This document shows, one piece after another, positions 46,825-55,069 of a stretch of DNA of 64,000 nucleotides. A program made the translations under genes and the position numbers. The notes below the pieces were generated by a model. The model did no database searches. It was not told the origin of the DNA and saw nothing but the letters and a program-made list of their open reading frames with translations. The stretch's first letter is position 1, and the number at the start of each line of letters is the position of its first letter. The stretch is from NCBI RefSeq assembly GCF_002150035.1, contig NZ_NETS01000011.1:806001-870000 (forward strand), read 5' to 3'. Source of the stretch: Leptospira venezuelensis. GTDB taxonomy: Bacteria > Spirochaetota > Leptospiria > Leptospirales > Leptospiraceae.

Positions 46825-47769
46825 TCAATTCCTAAAATAGGTTTCATCCAATTGAGCAGCGATCCCATTTAATCTCACTTGAAGTTGATCCAAATACTCA
46901 TGCATTCCGGAAGAAAAAATTTCGTCTATCGAGGCGTAATTCATTTCAGAAAGTAGGACACCTACCCTCTTCTCCGTTTCGTCCCCGTAACTGTCCTTCT
47001 CTGTTCCGCTTAAAATTTTCAAACTATCGAAGGTTTTAGAAAGACAAAAGCGTATCGCTCTTGGAAAAATTTTATCTAAGATTAAGAACTCGGCTATATT
47101 CTTAGGAGTGATCCTGGTATAAAAACGATTAAACATCTCATGAGCACTTGCAGATTTCAAAAGAGAAAGCCATTGGATCAAATCCAAAGTAGATCCAGCT
47201 TCTTCTCTAGCAGGAAGAAGTATAAAATATTTCATATCTAAGATACGTGTGGTTTTATCTGCTCTTTCTAATAATCTTCCAAGCAATGCGAAATGCCAAA
47301 CTTCGTCATGAGAGATTGTGGCTTCTTGGCAACCGTAGAATAATAAACACTGATTACGGATCGCCTTGAAAAATTCAGCAATCCCTGGCATATCAGATTC
47401 TTCGAATTTTTTTTTGGATTTGATTGTTAGATAAAATTCGTTGATCACTTCCCACATTGGAGTGGAAATATTCTCTCGAACGGTCCGAGCATTCTCTCTG
47501 GCCCGGATCAAACAATTCATAATCGAATTCGGATTTTCAGTATCCAAACTCATGAAGTGGATCACATTTTCTTTGCTTGGAGAATTATACTTTCTAGAAA
47601 ATAATTCATTGTCTCCGGTGGTATACACCAAAGGCATCCATTGTCTGTTGGAGTCCTCATTTAGATCTAAGGAAAGTTGAAAATTCACATCCAAAAAGCG
47701 TGAATAATTCTCGGCCCTTTCCATATAACGATTCATCCAGTATACGGATTCAGCGACTCGGCTTAGCAT
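46825..47769 (-). CDS. Alpha-E (DUF403) domain protein
   Basis: A 314-residue helical protein opening with the family signature MLSRVAESVYWMNRYMERAE and followed by NYSRFLDVNFQLSLDL. The same signature begins the second half of the fused protein at 37183-39699. Alpha-E proteins are found almost only next to circularly permuted ATP-grasp and transglutaminase-like proteins and are thought to assist or bind their substrate. GAGAGGTTT precedes the ATG. It lies 83 bases after the ATP-grasp gene and directly before the transglutaminase/DUF2126 gene. Confidence 0.92.
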   Translation of the reverse strand: MLSRVAESVYWMNRYMERAENYSRFLDVNFQLSLDLNEDSNRQWMPLVYTTGDNELFSRKYNSPSKENVIHFMSLDTENPNSIMNCLIRARENARTVRENISTPMWEVINEFYLTIKSKKKFEESDMPGIAEFFKAIRNQCLLFYGCQEATISHDEVWHFALLGRLLERADKTTRILDMKYFILLPAREEAGSTLDLIQWLSLLKSASAHEMFNRFYTRITPKNIAEFLILDKIFPRAIRFCLSKTFDSLKILSGTEKDSYGDETEKRVGVLLSEMNYASIDEIFSSGMHEYLDQLQVRLNGIAAQLDETYFRN

Positions 47770-47852
47770 TAGGAAACCTCTCTAGTTTTATGATGTTTTT
47801 CGGTTCCGCTTGGGATATTCCCCTGATTGCCAGTTCTTCTTCTTTTTTAATA

Positions 47853-49277
47853 TTAACCCATTACCCAAGTATCTTTAGAGCCGCCACCTTGGGAAGAATT
47901 CACAACTAAGGAACCTCTTCTCAAAGCAACTCTAGTCAAACCACCGGGCATAACATAAATCTCTTCTCCGTATAAGATAAAAGGTCTTAGATCCACATGT
48001 CTTCCTTCTAACTTATCTTCAATCAATGTTGGGATCCTGGATAAACTCAAAACAGGTTGAGCGATATAGTTACGAGGGTCCGCTTTTACTTTTTCTACGA
48101 ATTCCTCTTTTTCTTTTTCGCTCGCAACAGGTCCTATGATCATACCATATCCACCTGCACCGTTAGCTGCTTTTACAACCAGGTTTCCAATATTTTCACA
48201 GACATATTTTAGGTCCTTCTCCCTGGAACATAGATATGTAGGAACATTTGGAATAATCGGTTCCTCTCCCAGATAATACTTAATAAAATCAGGAACATAA
48301 GAATAGATCACCTTATCATCGGCAACTCCCGTACCAGGAGCATTCGCAAGTGCAACATTACCTTTTTTGAATACCTCAAATATACCAGGAACACCCAAAA
48401 GAGAATCTTTACGGAAAGCTTTAGGATCCATAAATGTATCGTCGATCCTTCTGTAGAGAACATCCACCTGTTTCAAACCTTTGGTGGTTCTCATATACAA
48501 TTTATCATCTCTAACAGTAAGATCTGTACCTTCTACCAAAGGAACTCCCATACGAGATGCAAGAAAGCTATGTTCGTAATATGCTGAGTTATAGATACCA
48601 GGAGTTAATACTCCGATATTCGGATTAGGCTTATCGGAAAGATGTTCCAACATTCCCCGAAGTCTGATCGGATAATCATAAATAGGCCTAACTGAAAGAC
48701 TCGCAAAAAGTTCAGGGAAGGTTTTTTTCATTACTTCACGATTTTCTAATACATAAGAAACACCGGAAGGACAACGAAGATTATCCTCAAGGACCAACAT
48801 TTGCCCATCTCCGTCGCGCACAAGATCCGTTCCTGTAATATGGATCCAAATTCCTTTAGGAGGTTTGATCCCTTTACATTCTTTTAAATAACCGGAACTG
48901 CTATAAACGATCTCTCCAGGAATAATTCCGTCTTTGATGATCTTCTCATCTCCATATATGTCTTGGATAAAAAGATTTAGAGCACGGATCCTTTGCTTAA
49001 GACCTTCTTCCATTTTTTTCCATTCGAAAGAAGTTACGATCCGAGGAATGATATCGAAAGGCATGATCCTCTCTTCTTCTTCCTCATCTCCATAAACATT
49101 AAAGGTAATGCCCAAGGAAAGAAGCGCTTTCTCTGCAGAAGCTTTCCGTTTCAAAAGCTCCTTATCGTCCATGCCTTCGATCCTGGATTTTAAGATATGA
49201 TAACTCTGGCGAATCCCCCCCTCTTCAAAGAACATTTCGTCGTAAAAGGAATCCGTTTGGTAATTTGTCAGGAGCAT
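47853..49277 (-). CDS. Stand-alone circularly permuted type 2 ATP-grasp protein
   Basis: A 474-residue cytoplasmic ligase-like protein. Signature segments are FNVYGDEEEEERIMPFDIIP, VLEDNLRCPSGVSYVLENR, LTPGIYNSAYYEHSFLA, GTDLTVRDDKLYMRT, VDVLYRRIDDTFMDP and ANAPGTGVADDK. VVKAANGAGGYGM follows, with Lys and the Gly-rich ATP loop intact. In contrast to the fused paralogue, all nucleotide-binding features are retained, so this is the more likely active ligase. GGGGGGAGA lies five bases before ATG. First gene of the minus-strand block, directly behind the promoter at 49357-49396. Confidence 0.93.
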   Translation of the reverse strand: MLLTNYQTDSFYDEMFFEEGGIRQSYHILKSRIEGMDDKELLKRKASAEKALLSLGITFNVYGDEEEEERIMPFDIIPRIVTSFEWKKMEEGLKQRIRALNLFIQDIYGDEKIIKDGIIPGEIVYSSSGYLKECKGIKPPKGIWIHITGTDLVRDGDGQMLVLEDNLRCPSGVSYVLENREVMKKTFPELFASLSVRPIYDYPIRLRGMLEHLSDKPNPNIGVLTPGIYNSAYYEHSFLASRMGVPLVEGTDLTVRDDKLYMRTTKGLKQVDVLYRRIDDTFMDPKAFRKDSLLGVPGIFEVFKKGNVALANAPGTGVADDKVIYSYVPDFIKYYLGEEPIIPNVPTYLCSREKDLKYVCENIGNLVVKAANGAGGYGMIIGPVASEKEKEEFVEKVKADPRNYIAQPVLSLSRIPTLIEDKLEGRHVDLRPFILYGEEIYVMPGGLTRVALRRGSLVVNSSQGGGSKDTWVMG

Positions 49278-49356
49278 AGAATTCTCCCCCCATCTATCTG
49301 AAGGAGACTAATTTAGCTCCCAATAAACAAGCAGAAATTAAATTACTAGCTTATTT

Positions 49357-49396
49357 TTTATACCGATTATTTATCAATGTTCAAATATTGAACATT
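49357..49396 (-). promoter_or_regulatory. Promoter with palindromic operator for the ATP-grasp/alpha-E block
   Basis: On the minus strand TTGAAC (49379-49384) and TATAAA (49357-49362) form a -35/-10 pair with 16-bp spacing. A perfect palindrome AATGTTCAA-ATA-TTGAACATT (49376-49396) covers the -35 box, the usual place for a repressor or redox/metal sensor. The first gene starts 80 bases downstream of the -10. Confidence 0.65.
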
Positions 49397-49430
49397 TTAA
49401 CAAAATATTAATCTAAGTGTATGGGAAGGA

Positions 49431-49530
49431 ATCTGATTTTTGGGGGAAAGCGGGGAAACTGATGGGTGAAGGATGTAGAGTGGTTTTGAGGGAGTTGGGG
49501 GTGAAATTTGTTGCGGGTGCGGGAGTGCGG
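49431..49530. other. Purine-skewed, G-rich non-coding stretch
   Basis: About 100 bases in which the plus strand is almost free of C and carries repeated runs of three to five G (for example TTTTTGGGGGAAAGCGGGG). No plausible gene: the open frames on both strands have low-complexity translations. It sits left of the cassette-like boundary and has a base composition unlike its neighbours. Confidence 0.5.
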
Positions 49531-49644
49531 TTTGGCGCAATTTCGGATATGCGGTGGGTGGGGAACGGCTTGGCGAATGTTCGGATATGCAACGTGATTA
49601 AGCTGACTTGACGAACTTTCGCCAATGGGTAACGTTAGGCGAAA
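49531..49644 (+). repeat. attC-like imperfect hairpin with 38-bp tandem repeat
   Basis: A 22-bp unit at 49531-49552 recurs at 49569-49590 with five mismatches, both ending TTCGGATATGC. TTGGCGAATGTTCG (49570-49583) pairs with CGAACTTTCGCCAA (49612-49625), with one mismatch. TTTCGCC (49617-49623) can also pair with GGCGAAA (49638-49644). GTTAGGC at 49634-49640 fits the integron core-site consensus GTTRRRY. The layout recalls an attC site, but no matching left core was found. Confidence 0.45.
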
Positions 49645-49655
49645 TTTTATTAAAA

Positions 49656-50762
49656 ATGTATCTGCACGAACACATTGCATTCTTATTCCTTTCCATGGTT
49701 AGCTTCCTCATCGTTAATAACATAGGGGAAAAAATTGTTACGACGGGTTATGAGCGAGTCAGTGTTTCTTTGCCTATAGACAACGCTCCTGCGTTCAATA
49801 TTGTCTATAGGGTTTTAACTCCAATATTATTATTGGTTGGCTATTCGGTCGCACTATCATATACGTCATACGATTATTTGAATAGAAATATTGCGTATGT
49901 TAACTATTACTATATTGGCTTAAGAATCGCTGCAATCGTAATATATCAAAGGATACTGGTAGTAAATTGGATTAGGCAGATTATTACTTATGTGGGGATA
50001 ATCGCTATAACAAACTTTCTAGATGAAAATTACTTAGCAAATTCAACGAAAATTCTACCGGACCCAACAAATCTAATTAATGAGCTTTGGATTATTATTA
50101 TCATATTTACTTATAATTTATTAAATAAGATTTCCGTTAGCCCGGAGGATTTGGATAGACGGAAAACAAAATATATTCTGAAAAGATATCAGAATTTTTC
50201 GAATAAATGGGGGGAATATATAGTTAAATCCAAAGGGGAAATAGTTTTTCTTGAAATCATATCGATTATGATTTATGAAAATTTTAATCGACCATTTTTA
50301 TTTAGAAAATTAGAAACTCTACTGAAATATCTCAAGCTTCCGATTCATTCTACCGGAATAATGCAAGTGCAAACTGATGAGATATTAGATGACAAAAGGA
50401 GCATTTTTCTAGCCGTAAGATTCTTACGAAATGCGATAATTTCGGTTTTAAAAGGTTCTCCGTATTCATCCTTGCGATACTACTACTCTTCTCCATCCAT
50501 GTTAATTAATGAGGTGGTCGGAAAATATAATGCAAAACATGATTATTGGACTGAAATAGACTATATAAAGGACATCATAAACACAAAGTATGGTGGCAAT
50601 TTAAATAATGAGAAAGTCTTATACCAATTAAAGAGATTGGTAGCTAAGTATATGATTTTAAGGGATGGTCATCCTGAACGCGAAGATGTTAATTACTATC
50701 GACCTGAGATTGATATCGGGGAACTGAAAAGCATTTATTTTAAAGGGAAATATCGGAAGTGA
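49656..50762 (+). CDS. Orphan AT-rich membrane protein with possible lysozyme-like segment
   Basis: A 368-residue protein in a single-gene plus-strand insertion between minus-strand genes. Five hydrophobic segments occupy about 5-21, 47-70, 86-104, 108-122 and 142-157, followed by a soluble C-terminal domain. In that domain IMIYENFNRP (Glu208), STGIMQVQ (232-239) and GKYNAKHD (289-296) occur in the order of the Glu, GxMQ and AYN motifs of lytic transglycosylases. This is suggestive only. Codon use is much richer in ATA, AAT and TAT than in neighbours, pointing to horizontal transfer. ATG 49656 was chosen; an upstream TTG at 49608 would run through the attC-like repeat. Confidence 0.8.
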   Translation: MYLHEHIAFLFLSMVSFLIVNNIGEKIVTTGYERVSVSLPIDNAPAFNIVYRVLTPILLLVGYSVALSYTSYDYLNRNIAYVNYYYIGLRIAAIVIYQRILVVNWIRQIITYVGIIAITNFLDENYLANSTKILPDPTNLINELWIIIIIFTYNLLNKISVSPEDLDRRKTKYILKRYQNFSNKWGEYIVKSKGEIVFLEIISIMIYENFNRPFLFRKLETLLKYLKLPIHSTGIMQVQTDEILDDKRSIFLAVRFLRNAIISVLKGSPYSSLRYYYSSPSMLINEVVGKYNAKHDYWTEIDYIKDIINTKYGGNLNNEKVLYQLKRLVAKYMILRDGHPEREDVNYYRPEIDIGELKSIYFKGKYRK

Positions 50763-50781
50763 ACCCGACTATCTCCCCCCC

Positions 50782-51684
50782 CTACTTCTTCTCTAACTCC
50801 GCAGCGATCATACACTCTTTCGGGATCCATTCCTTCTCCACTTGTTTTTGGCGAACGTAACCAACCACATGACCCGTGCTAGCAGCGACCGCTAGAATGG
50901 AATAAGAATATAAAAGTGTATAAGGAGAAGTTGGAAGTAAATCGGAGATCCCTCCTCCCACGTAAGAACCGTAAGCAGGATATAATGTGCGATATGCGGT
51001 CATTTCTTCTGTTTTATCGCAGCGATATCTAAAATATCTGATCGCATCATCCGAAGCTCTAGCTTCAGGGTAGAAGGCCCCAAGGATAGGAACTGCATAG
51101 CCTAACGCGTATAAAGAACGATATTCTCTTTGCGCAAAATCTTTGGAGTGACCTCCTTCATGTATTACTACTGCAGGAATATCAGAATACACATGGATCG
51201 TATTAGAATATGGATTATAATGGTCCCCGCCAAATATACGGCCTACTAAGAGCACATCATTCACCACATAGGCAAATAAACCTACGGTCCATTTTAATAG
51301 TGGATTTACCGATTTAGAATCCCAGAGTCTTTTGAAATCATCTAAAGGAGCATATTGGTTGAAACGCACTTTAACATCTTTCAGATTATTATCTCTCATA
51401 TAATCCATAAGATACTTTTTTGTTTCAAAAGAAAGTTTGTGATTCTGTATCCTTCGATCCCAGATCATGACCTTTGCAAATAAACTTTCTATCCAGATCC
51501 AACTTCCTATAAAGTCTATGACCGAATAAGGCTCTCCTTCTTCGAATTGAGGATTTTTCTCATCAAAGTACATTTCCTCATTCGGCCGAAATGGCTGAGC
51601 CACTGTGTATCGTTTTTCTGTAGAATAATAGCAGGACTGAAAAGAAGAACATGCAAGCAAGAATATTAGAATTTTCTGTTTCAT
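50782..51684 (-). CDS. Putative lipoprotein with HEGGH metalloprotease-like motif
   Basis: A 300-residue predicted lipoprotein (ACSSFQSC lipobox, Cys18). Near residue 175 the segment AVVIHEGGHSKDFA matches HExxH preceded by a hydrophobic strand, as in zinc peptidases. A later acidic-rich helix (YPEARASDDAIRYFRYR) could hold a further ligand. A membrane-like region (LLYSYSILAVAASTGHVVGY) lies near the C-terminus. Function unknown. It is followed on the same strand, upstream, by another lipoprotein gene five bases away, so the two form an operon. Confidence 0.77.
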   Translation of the reverse strand: MKQKILIFLLACSSFQSCYYSTEKRYTVAQPFRPNEEMYFDEKNPQFEEGEPYSVIDFIGSWIWIESLFAKVMIWDRRIQNHKLSFETKKYLMDYMRDNNLKDVKVRFNQYAPLDDFKRLWDSKSVNPLLKWTVGLFAYVVNDVLLVGRIFGGDHYNPYSNTIHVYSDIPAVVIHEGGHSKDFAQREYRSLYALGYAVPILGAFYPEARASDDAIRYFRYRCDKTEEMTAYRTLYPAYGSYVGGGISDLLPTSPYTLLYSYSILAVAASTGHVVGYVRQKQVEKEWIPKECMIAAELEKK

Positions 51685-51689
51685 CTTAC

Positions 51690-52364
51690 TTACTTTCTTC
51701 CTTTTTTGTTGAGCTGTTGTTTCGGATCTATAGAGTGTTTTTTGATCTCATCCATAAAATCCAAAAGGGCAACTCTGCCCATTTGGTTTACTTGATCTTC
51801 CCTATTCCCTCTATGACCCATATAAGGAAGATGAATAATCCATCCCAGTAGAATCGGAAGTGTTGCAAGAGTCGCCATAAAATCAGTGACTCCGGATTCT
51901 ATCCCATCCTTAAATTGATAATGCCAGGTTTTTCCAGATGAGACAATGTCCGCCTCCATCTCTACATTCACTTGATTATAAGTCCAATGATCTATGGATT
52001 CCAATCTGAACTTTTGGATGACGATCTTATGTTTTCCAGGATATTCATCTTTATGATCGTTCAATTCCTTTCGGATCAGTTTTGAAATTGGTCCATATAA
52101 ATTCTCATAATCCTTTCCCCAACCTGTCCAGGAAGTGAATCCGTCCTCGTAATATACGAAGCGAGAAGGATCCTCATTTGGAAATTCGACTTCGATATCT
52201 GGATCCTTAGAATCGTAATCCGGAGCACCTGACTTTATCTCCATCCAATGCTCTTGGATTTCATGAGCACCCGAAAGAGTTTTAGGAATATGCACTTTGA
52301 TGGACGTGCAAGAAATAGTGAATATTATAAAAAGTAAAAATACGAACGGACGAAAATAAGACAT
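51690..52364 (-). CDS. Putative lipoprotein
   Basis: A 224-residue predicted lipoprotein: MSYFRPFVFLLFIIFTISC gives a signal peptide with Cys19. The mature domain has alternating strands (KIVIQKFRLESIDHWTYNQV, EMEADIVSSGKTWHYQF) and a hydrophobic patch (FMATLATLPILLGWIIHLPY) near the C-terminus. No domain recognised. Five bases separate it from the HEGGH lipoprotein gene downstream; both probably act at the same envelope site. Confidence 0.75.
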   Translation of the reverse strand: MSYFRPFVFLLFIIFTISCTSIKVHIPKTLSGAHEIQEHWMEIKSGAPDYDSKDPDIEVEFPNEDPSRFVYYEDGFTSWTGWGKDYENLYGPISKLIRKELNDHKDEYPGKHKIVIQKFRLESIDHWTYNQVNVEMEADIVSSGKTWHYQFKDGIESGVTDFMATLATLPILLGWIIHLPYMGHRGNREDQVNQMGRVALLDFMDEIKKHSIDPKQQLNKKGRK

Positions 52365-52442
52365 GATAGATCGCTTTGTAATTTAAAAGTACGAAGAAGA
52401 ATGTAAAGAATAAATTCTAAACTAAAAGGAAGAGATACCTAT

Positions 52443-53504
52443 TCAATTTGGAATATCTTTCCATTTAGATCCAGGAATTTCTAAAACGAATTCGGAACCA
52501 AATGCAAGACTTGGGGTCTTAAATCCTTTCCCCCCTTTTCCTGAAAGAACCTTGGCGACTGCAGCAAGAGAAGATTCCACCGTAAATTCGTATCCTTCTT
52601 TACATTCTAAAACTTTGGTGATTTTTTTTCCATCTTCCGATCGAACTTCGCCCCATACGGTTGTTTTGACTAGTGTCCTTGTTCTTTCTCCGGGACCTTT
52701 TATTGTTTTTCCTACCAATGCCTGGACTCCTTTTAATATAAAAGGAATTTTTAATAATGAGATGATCGGTTTAAAATAGCGTAACGCATTCACTTGGCCA
52801 GAAGGAATATCCGTATATACATCAATATTCGGGATACCGGTAGAAATATAAGCAGTGAAAACATCTCCCCAAGGAATTCCATACACTCTGTAGGTTTTCC
52901 CACCGGCGATCACTTCTCTAGTTCTACTCAGATGGGGAACTCCAACCATCTGTCCGTCCCTTCTGATCTTGGAACCGTAAGGCAATTGAGCGAGCGCACT
53001 TTTCATTGTGCCCGGAGAAACCTCGCTCAGTCCTACAAATGCAAGTTCCAAAAACTTAGGCTTTGAAAGTGATTCTTTTAAAGAAGAAGCCAGACAATCC
53101 GTAGGAACAATATCAAAACCCACACCGGGAAGAAGAAGAACTCCCGCTTCTTTAGCTTCTTCCCCTAAAGCTTGGAGAGATTCATATACCGGGATTTCGC
53201 CGGTGATATCCAGATAATGTACTTTTTTAGAAATGCACGCCTTTGCCATCGGAACAGAAGTTTGGATGAAAGGTCCCGCACAATGTAGAACGAGTTGGAA
53301 TCCCTGAATATTCGAACCGACCTCGTTCGAATTATTTAAATCGAAAATTTTATATTCTAAACGGAGTTCGTTTGCTAACTCTTCAATTTTGCCTCTGCTT
53401 CTTCCTGCAAGCACAGGTTTTAAACCACGAGACACTGCTCTTCTTGCGATCAGTTCTCCTGTGTAACCGTTCGCTCCATAGATCATCCATTTAGATTCTG
53501 CCAT
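52443..53504 (-). CDS. Saccharopine dehydrogenase-like NAD(P)-binding protein
   Basis: A 353-residue oxidoreductase of the saccharopine-dehydrogenase / trans-acting enoyl-reductase family. The Rossmann start is WMIYGANGYTGELIARRA near 6-23, followed by LAGRSRGKIEEL, the NADP-type loop, and VLHCAGPF. HYLDITGE and GVGFDIVPTDCLA are family blocks. Such proteins act on fatty-acyl or polyketide intermediates in mycobacteria, or on lysine intermediates; the substrate here is unknown. Monocistronic on the minus strand. Confidence 0.87.
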   Translation of the reverse strand: MAESKWMIYGANGYTGELIARRAVSRGLKPVLAGRSRGKIEELANELRLEYKIFDLNNSNEVGSNIQGFQLVLHCAGPFIQTSVPMAKACISKKVHYLDITGEIPVYESLQALGEEAKEAGVLLLPGVGFDIVPTDCLASSLKESLSKPKFLELAFVGLSEVSPGTMKSALAQLPYGSKIRRDGQMVGVPHLSRTREVIAGGKTYRVYGIPWGDVFTAYISTGIPNIDVYTDIPSGQVNALRYFKPIISLLKIPFILKGVQALVGKTIKGPGERTRTLVKTTVWGEVRSEDGKKITKVLECKEGYEFTVESSLAAVAKVLSGKGGKGFKTPSLAFGSEFVLEIPGSKWKDIPN

Positions 53505-53672
53505 AAGGTAGGAACTACGACATCGTTTCCGATTTAGTCAACCTGCATACCACGAACGAGTTAGTTTTTTTCACACAATTGATAGGTAAAGAATTTTCGA
53601 TTTGGAGTTCGTTTTAGTTTTAGATTGACCTAGTTGCTGAACGAGGAATGATAGAGGTTACCGGCTTGTATT

Positions 53673-55007
53673 ATGGAAAAAATAAATCTCATCACAATCG
53701 CAATTCCATTTTTCTTTTTGCTGATCGGGTTAGAGCTCGCATTCTCCTGGTATCATAAAAGAAAACTTTATCGTCTGAACGATTCTATTAACGATCTCAG
53801 TGCTGGGATCGCTAGCCAAATTTTCGGAATCATTTTTAAGACGATTACATTCTTCGCCTATCTTTGGGTTTATGAGAATTGGAAAATATTCAATCTTCCT
53901 TCTTGGCCAAGTGAACCAGTTTCTTGGATGCCTTCTTCTGAAGTATTGGGACTTTCCGCTTCTACCTGGGCATGGGGAATTGTTATAGCAGTTTGGGTCA
54001 GTTGTTTCGTACTCTATGATCTAGCTTATTATTGGCTGCATCGATTGAGCCATGAGGTTAATTTCCTTTGGGCAGGACATGTGGTCCATCATCAAAGTGA
54101 AGAATATAATCTCACTGTTGCATTACGCCAAGCAAGCTTTCATGGATTATTTACTTGGATCTTCTATATTCCTTTAGCGATTATAGGATTTTCTCCCATC
54201 GTAATGGTTCTGAACGGACAATTAAATTTGATCTATCAATTCTGGATCCATACAAAAGCGGTAGATAAATTCCCGAAATGGTTCGAGGCAGTATTCAACA
54301 CTCCTTCTCACCACAGAGTTCACCATGGTATCAACCCTAAATATATTGATAGAAACCATGGCGGAACATTGATCGTTTTTGACAAATGGTTCGGAACTTT
54401 CCAAGCAGAAGAAGAAACTCCTGTTTACGGAACAGTAAAACCTCTTCGTAGCTTTAATCCATTATGGGCAAATGTTCATTACTGGGTAGAAATGTGGGAA
54501 CAAGCAAAACAAAGCCCTCGTTGGTCGGATAAGATCAAAGCATTCGTTGCTATGCCTGGATGGAGACCTCAGGATCAGGGAGGACAATATCCTATTCCTG
54601 AAGTAGATGAGAAAACATTCAAAAAATATGATGTAACTCTTTCCAAGAGTTTAACCGCATATGCAGTAACCTGGTTTGTTCTCACGTTGGTTGGAACATT
54701 CTCAATGCTTGTAAAAATACATTCTATTCCTACTGGGCTTTTATACACGATCTTCTTCTTTAGTATCTTCTCCTTAACGACAGTGGGAGGAATTTTAGAT
54801 CTAAAACGTTGGACCTTGTATCTGGAGCCGATCAGAATTGGACTCTTGGTAGGAACTGCTTTTCTTTTAGGAGTTTCTACAGGGACAGCGTTTATCGTAG
54901 CAGGATTCGGTGCACTTTCGCTCGCATGGTTTCTTTCTCAGAGACATTTATTTGCAGAATGGAAAGATATTGATCCTGTAAAAGAGATCCAAAGCAAAGC
55001 CGCATAA
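53673..55007 (+). CDS. Sterol desaturase / fatty-acid hydroxylase family protein
   Basis: A 444-residue membrane di-iron oxygenase. Three His clusters are present: YYWLHRLSHEV near 116-126, GHVVHHQSEEYN near 132-143, and SHHRVHHGINPKYID near 210-224. Membrane helices occur at about 5-25, 50-75, 95-120, 155-175 and, as an extra C-terminal set, 330-430. The family hydroxylates or desaturates sterols, carotenoids, hopanoid side chains or fatty acids. The long C-terminal membrane extension fits the alkylglycerol-monooxygenase-like subgroup. The gene is alone on the plus strand, 60 bases before the dioxygenase-like gene, which may share its transcript. Confidence 0.88.
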   Translation: MEKINLITIAIPFFFLLIGLELAFSWYHKRKLYRLNDSINDLSAGIASQIFGIIFKTITFFAYLWVYENWKIFNLPSWPSEPVSWMPSSEVLGLSASTWAWGIVIAVWVSCFVLYDLAYYWLHRLSHEVNFLWAGHVVHHQSEEYNLTVALRQASFHGLFTWIFYIPLAIIGFSPIVMVLNGQLNLIYQFWIHTKAVDKFPKWFEAVFNTPSHHRVHHGINPKYIDRNHGGTLIVFDKWFGTFQAEEETPVYGTVKPLRSFNPLWANVHYWVEMWEQAKQSPRWSDKIKAFVAMPGWRPQDQGGQYPIPEVDEKTFKKYDVTLSKSLTAYAVTWFVLTLVGTFSMLVKIHSIPTGLLYTIFFFSIFSLTTVGGILDLKRWTLYLEPIRIGLLVGTAFLLGVSTGTAFIVAGFGALSLAWFLSQRHLFAEWKDIDPVKEIQSKAA

Positions 55008-55069
55008 TCACTCCTATCCTTCACTTCTCCGCTTGGAATTTTTCATTGCATGCGGAGAAGTTTTATTAA

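Noticed and set aside
49408..49680. Open frames on both strands over the G-rich stretch and attC-like region
   Set aside because: The translations are low-complexity (Pro/Thr/His or Gly/Val rich) and follow from base skew; no ribosome site and no domain.
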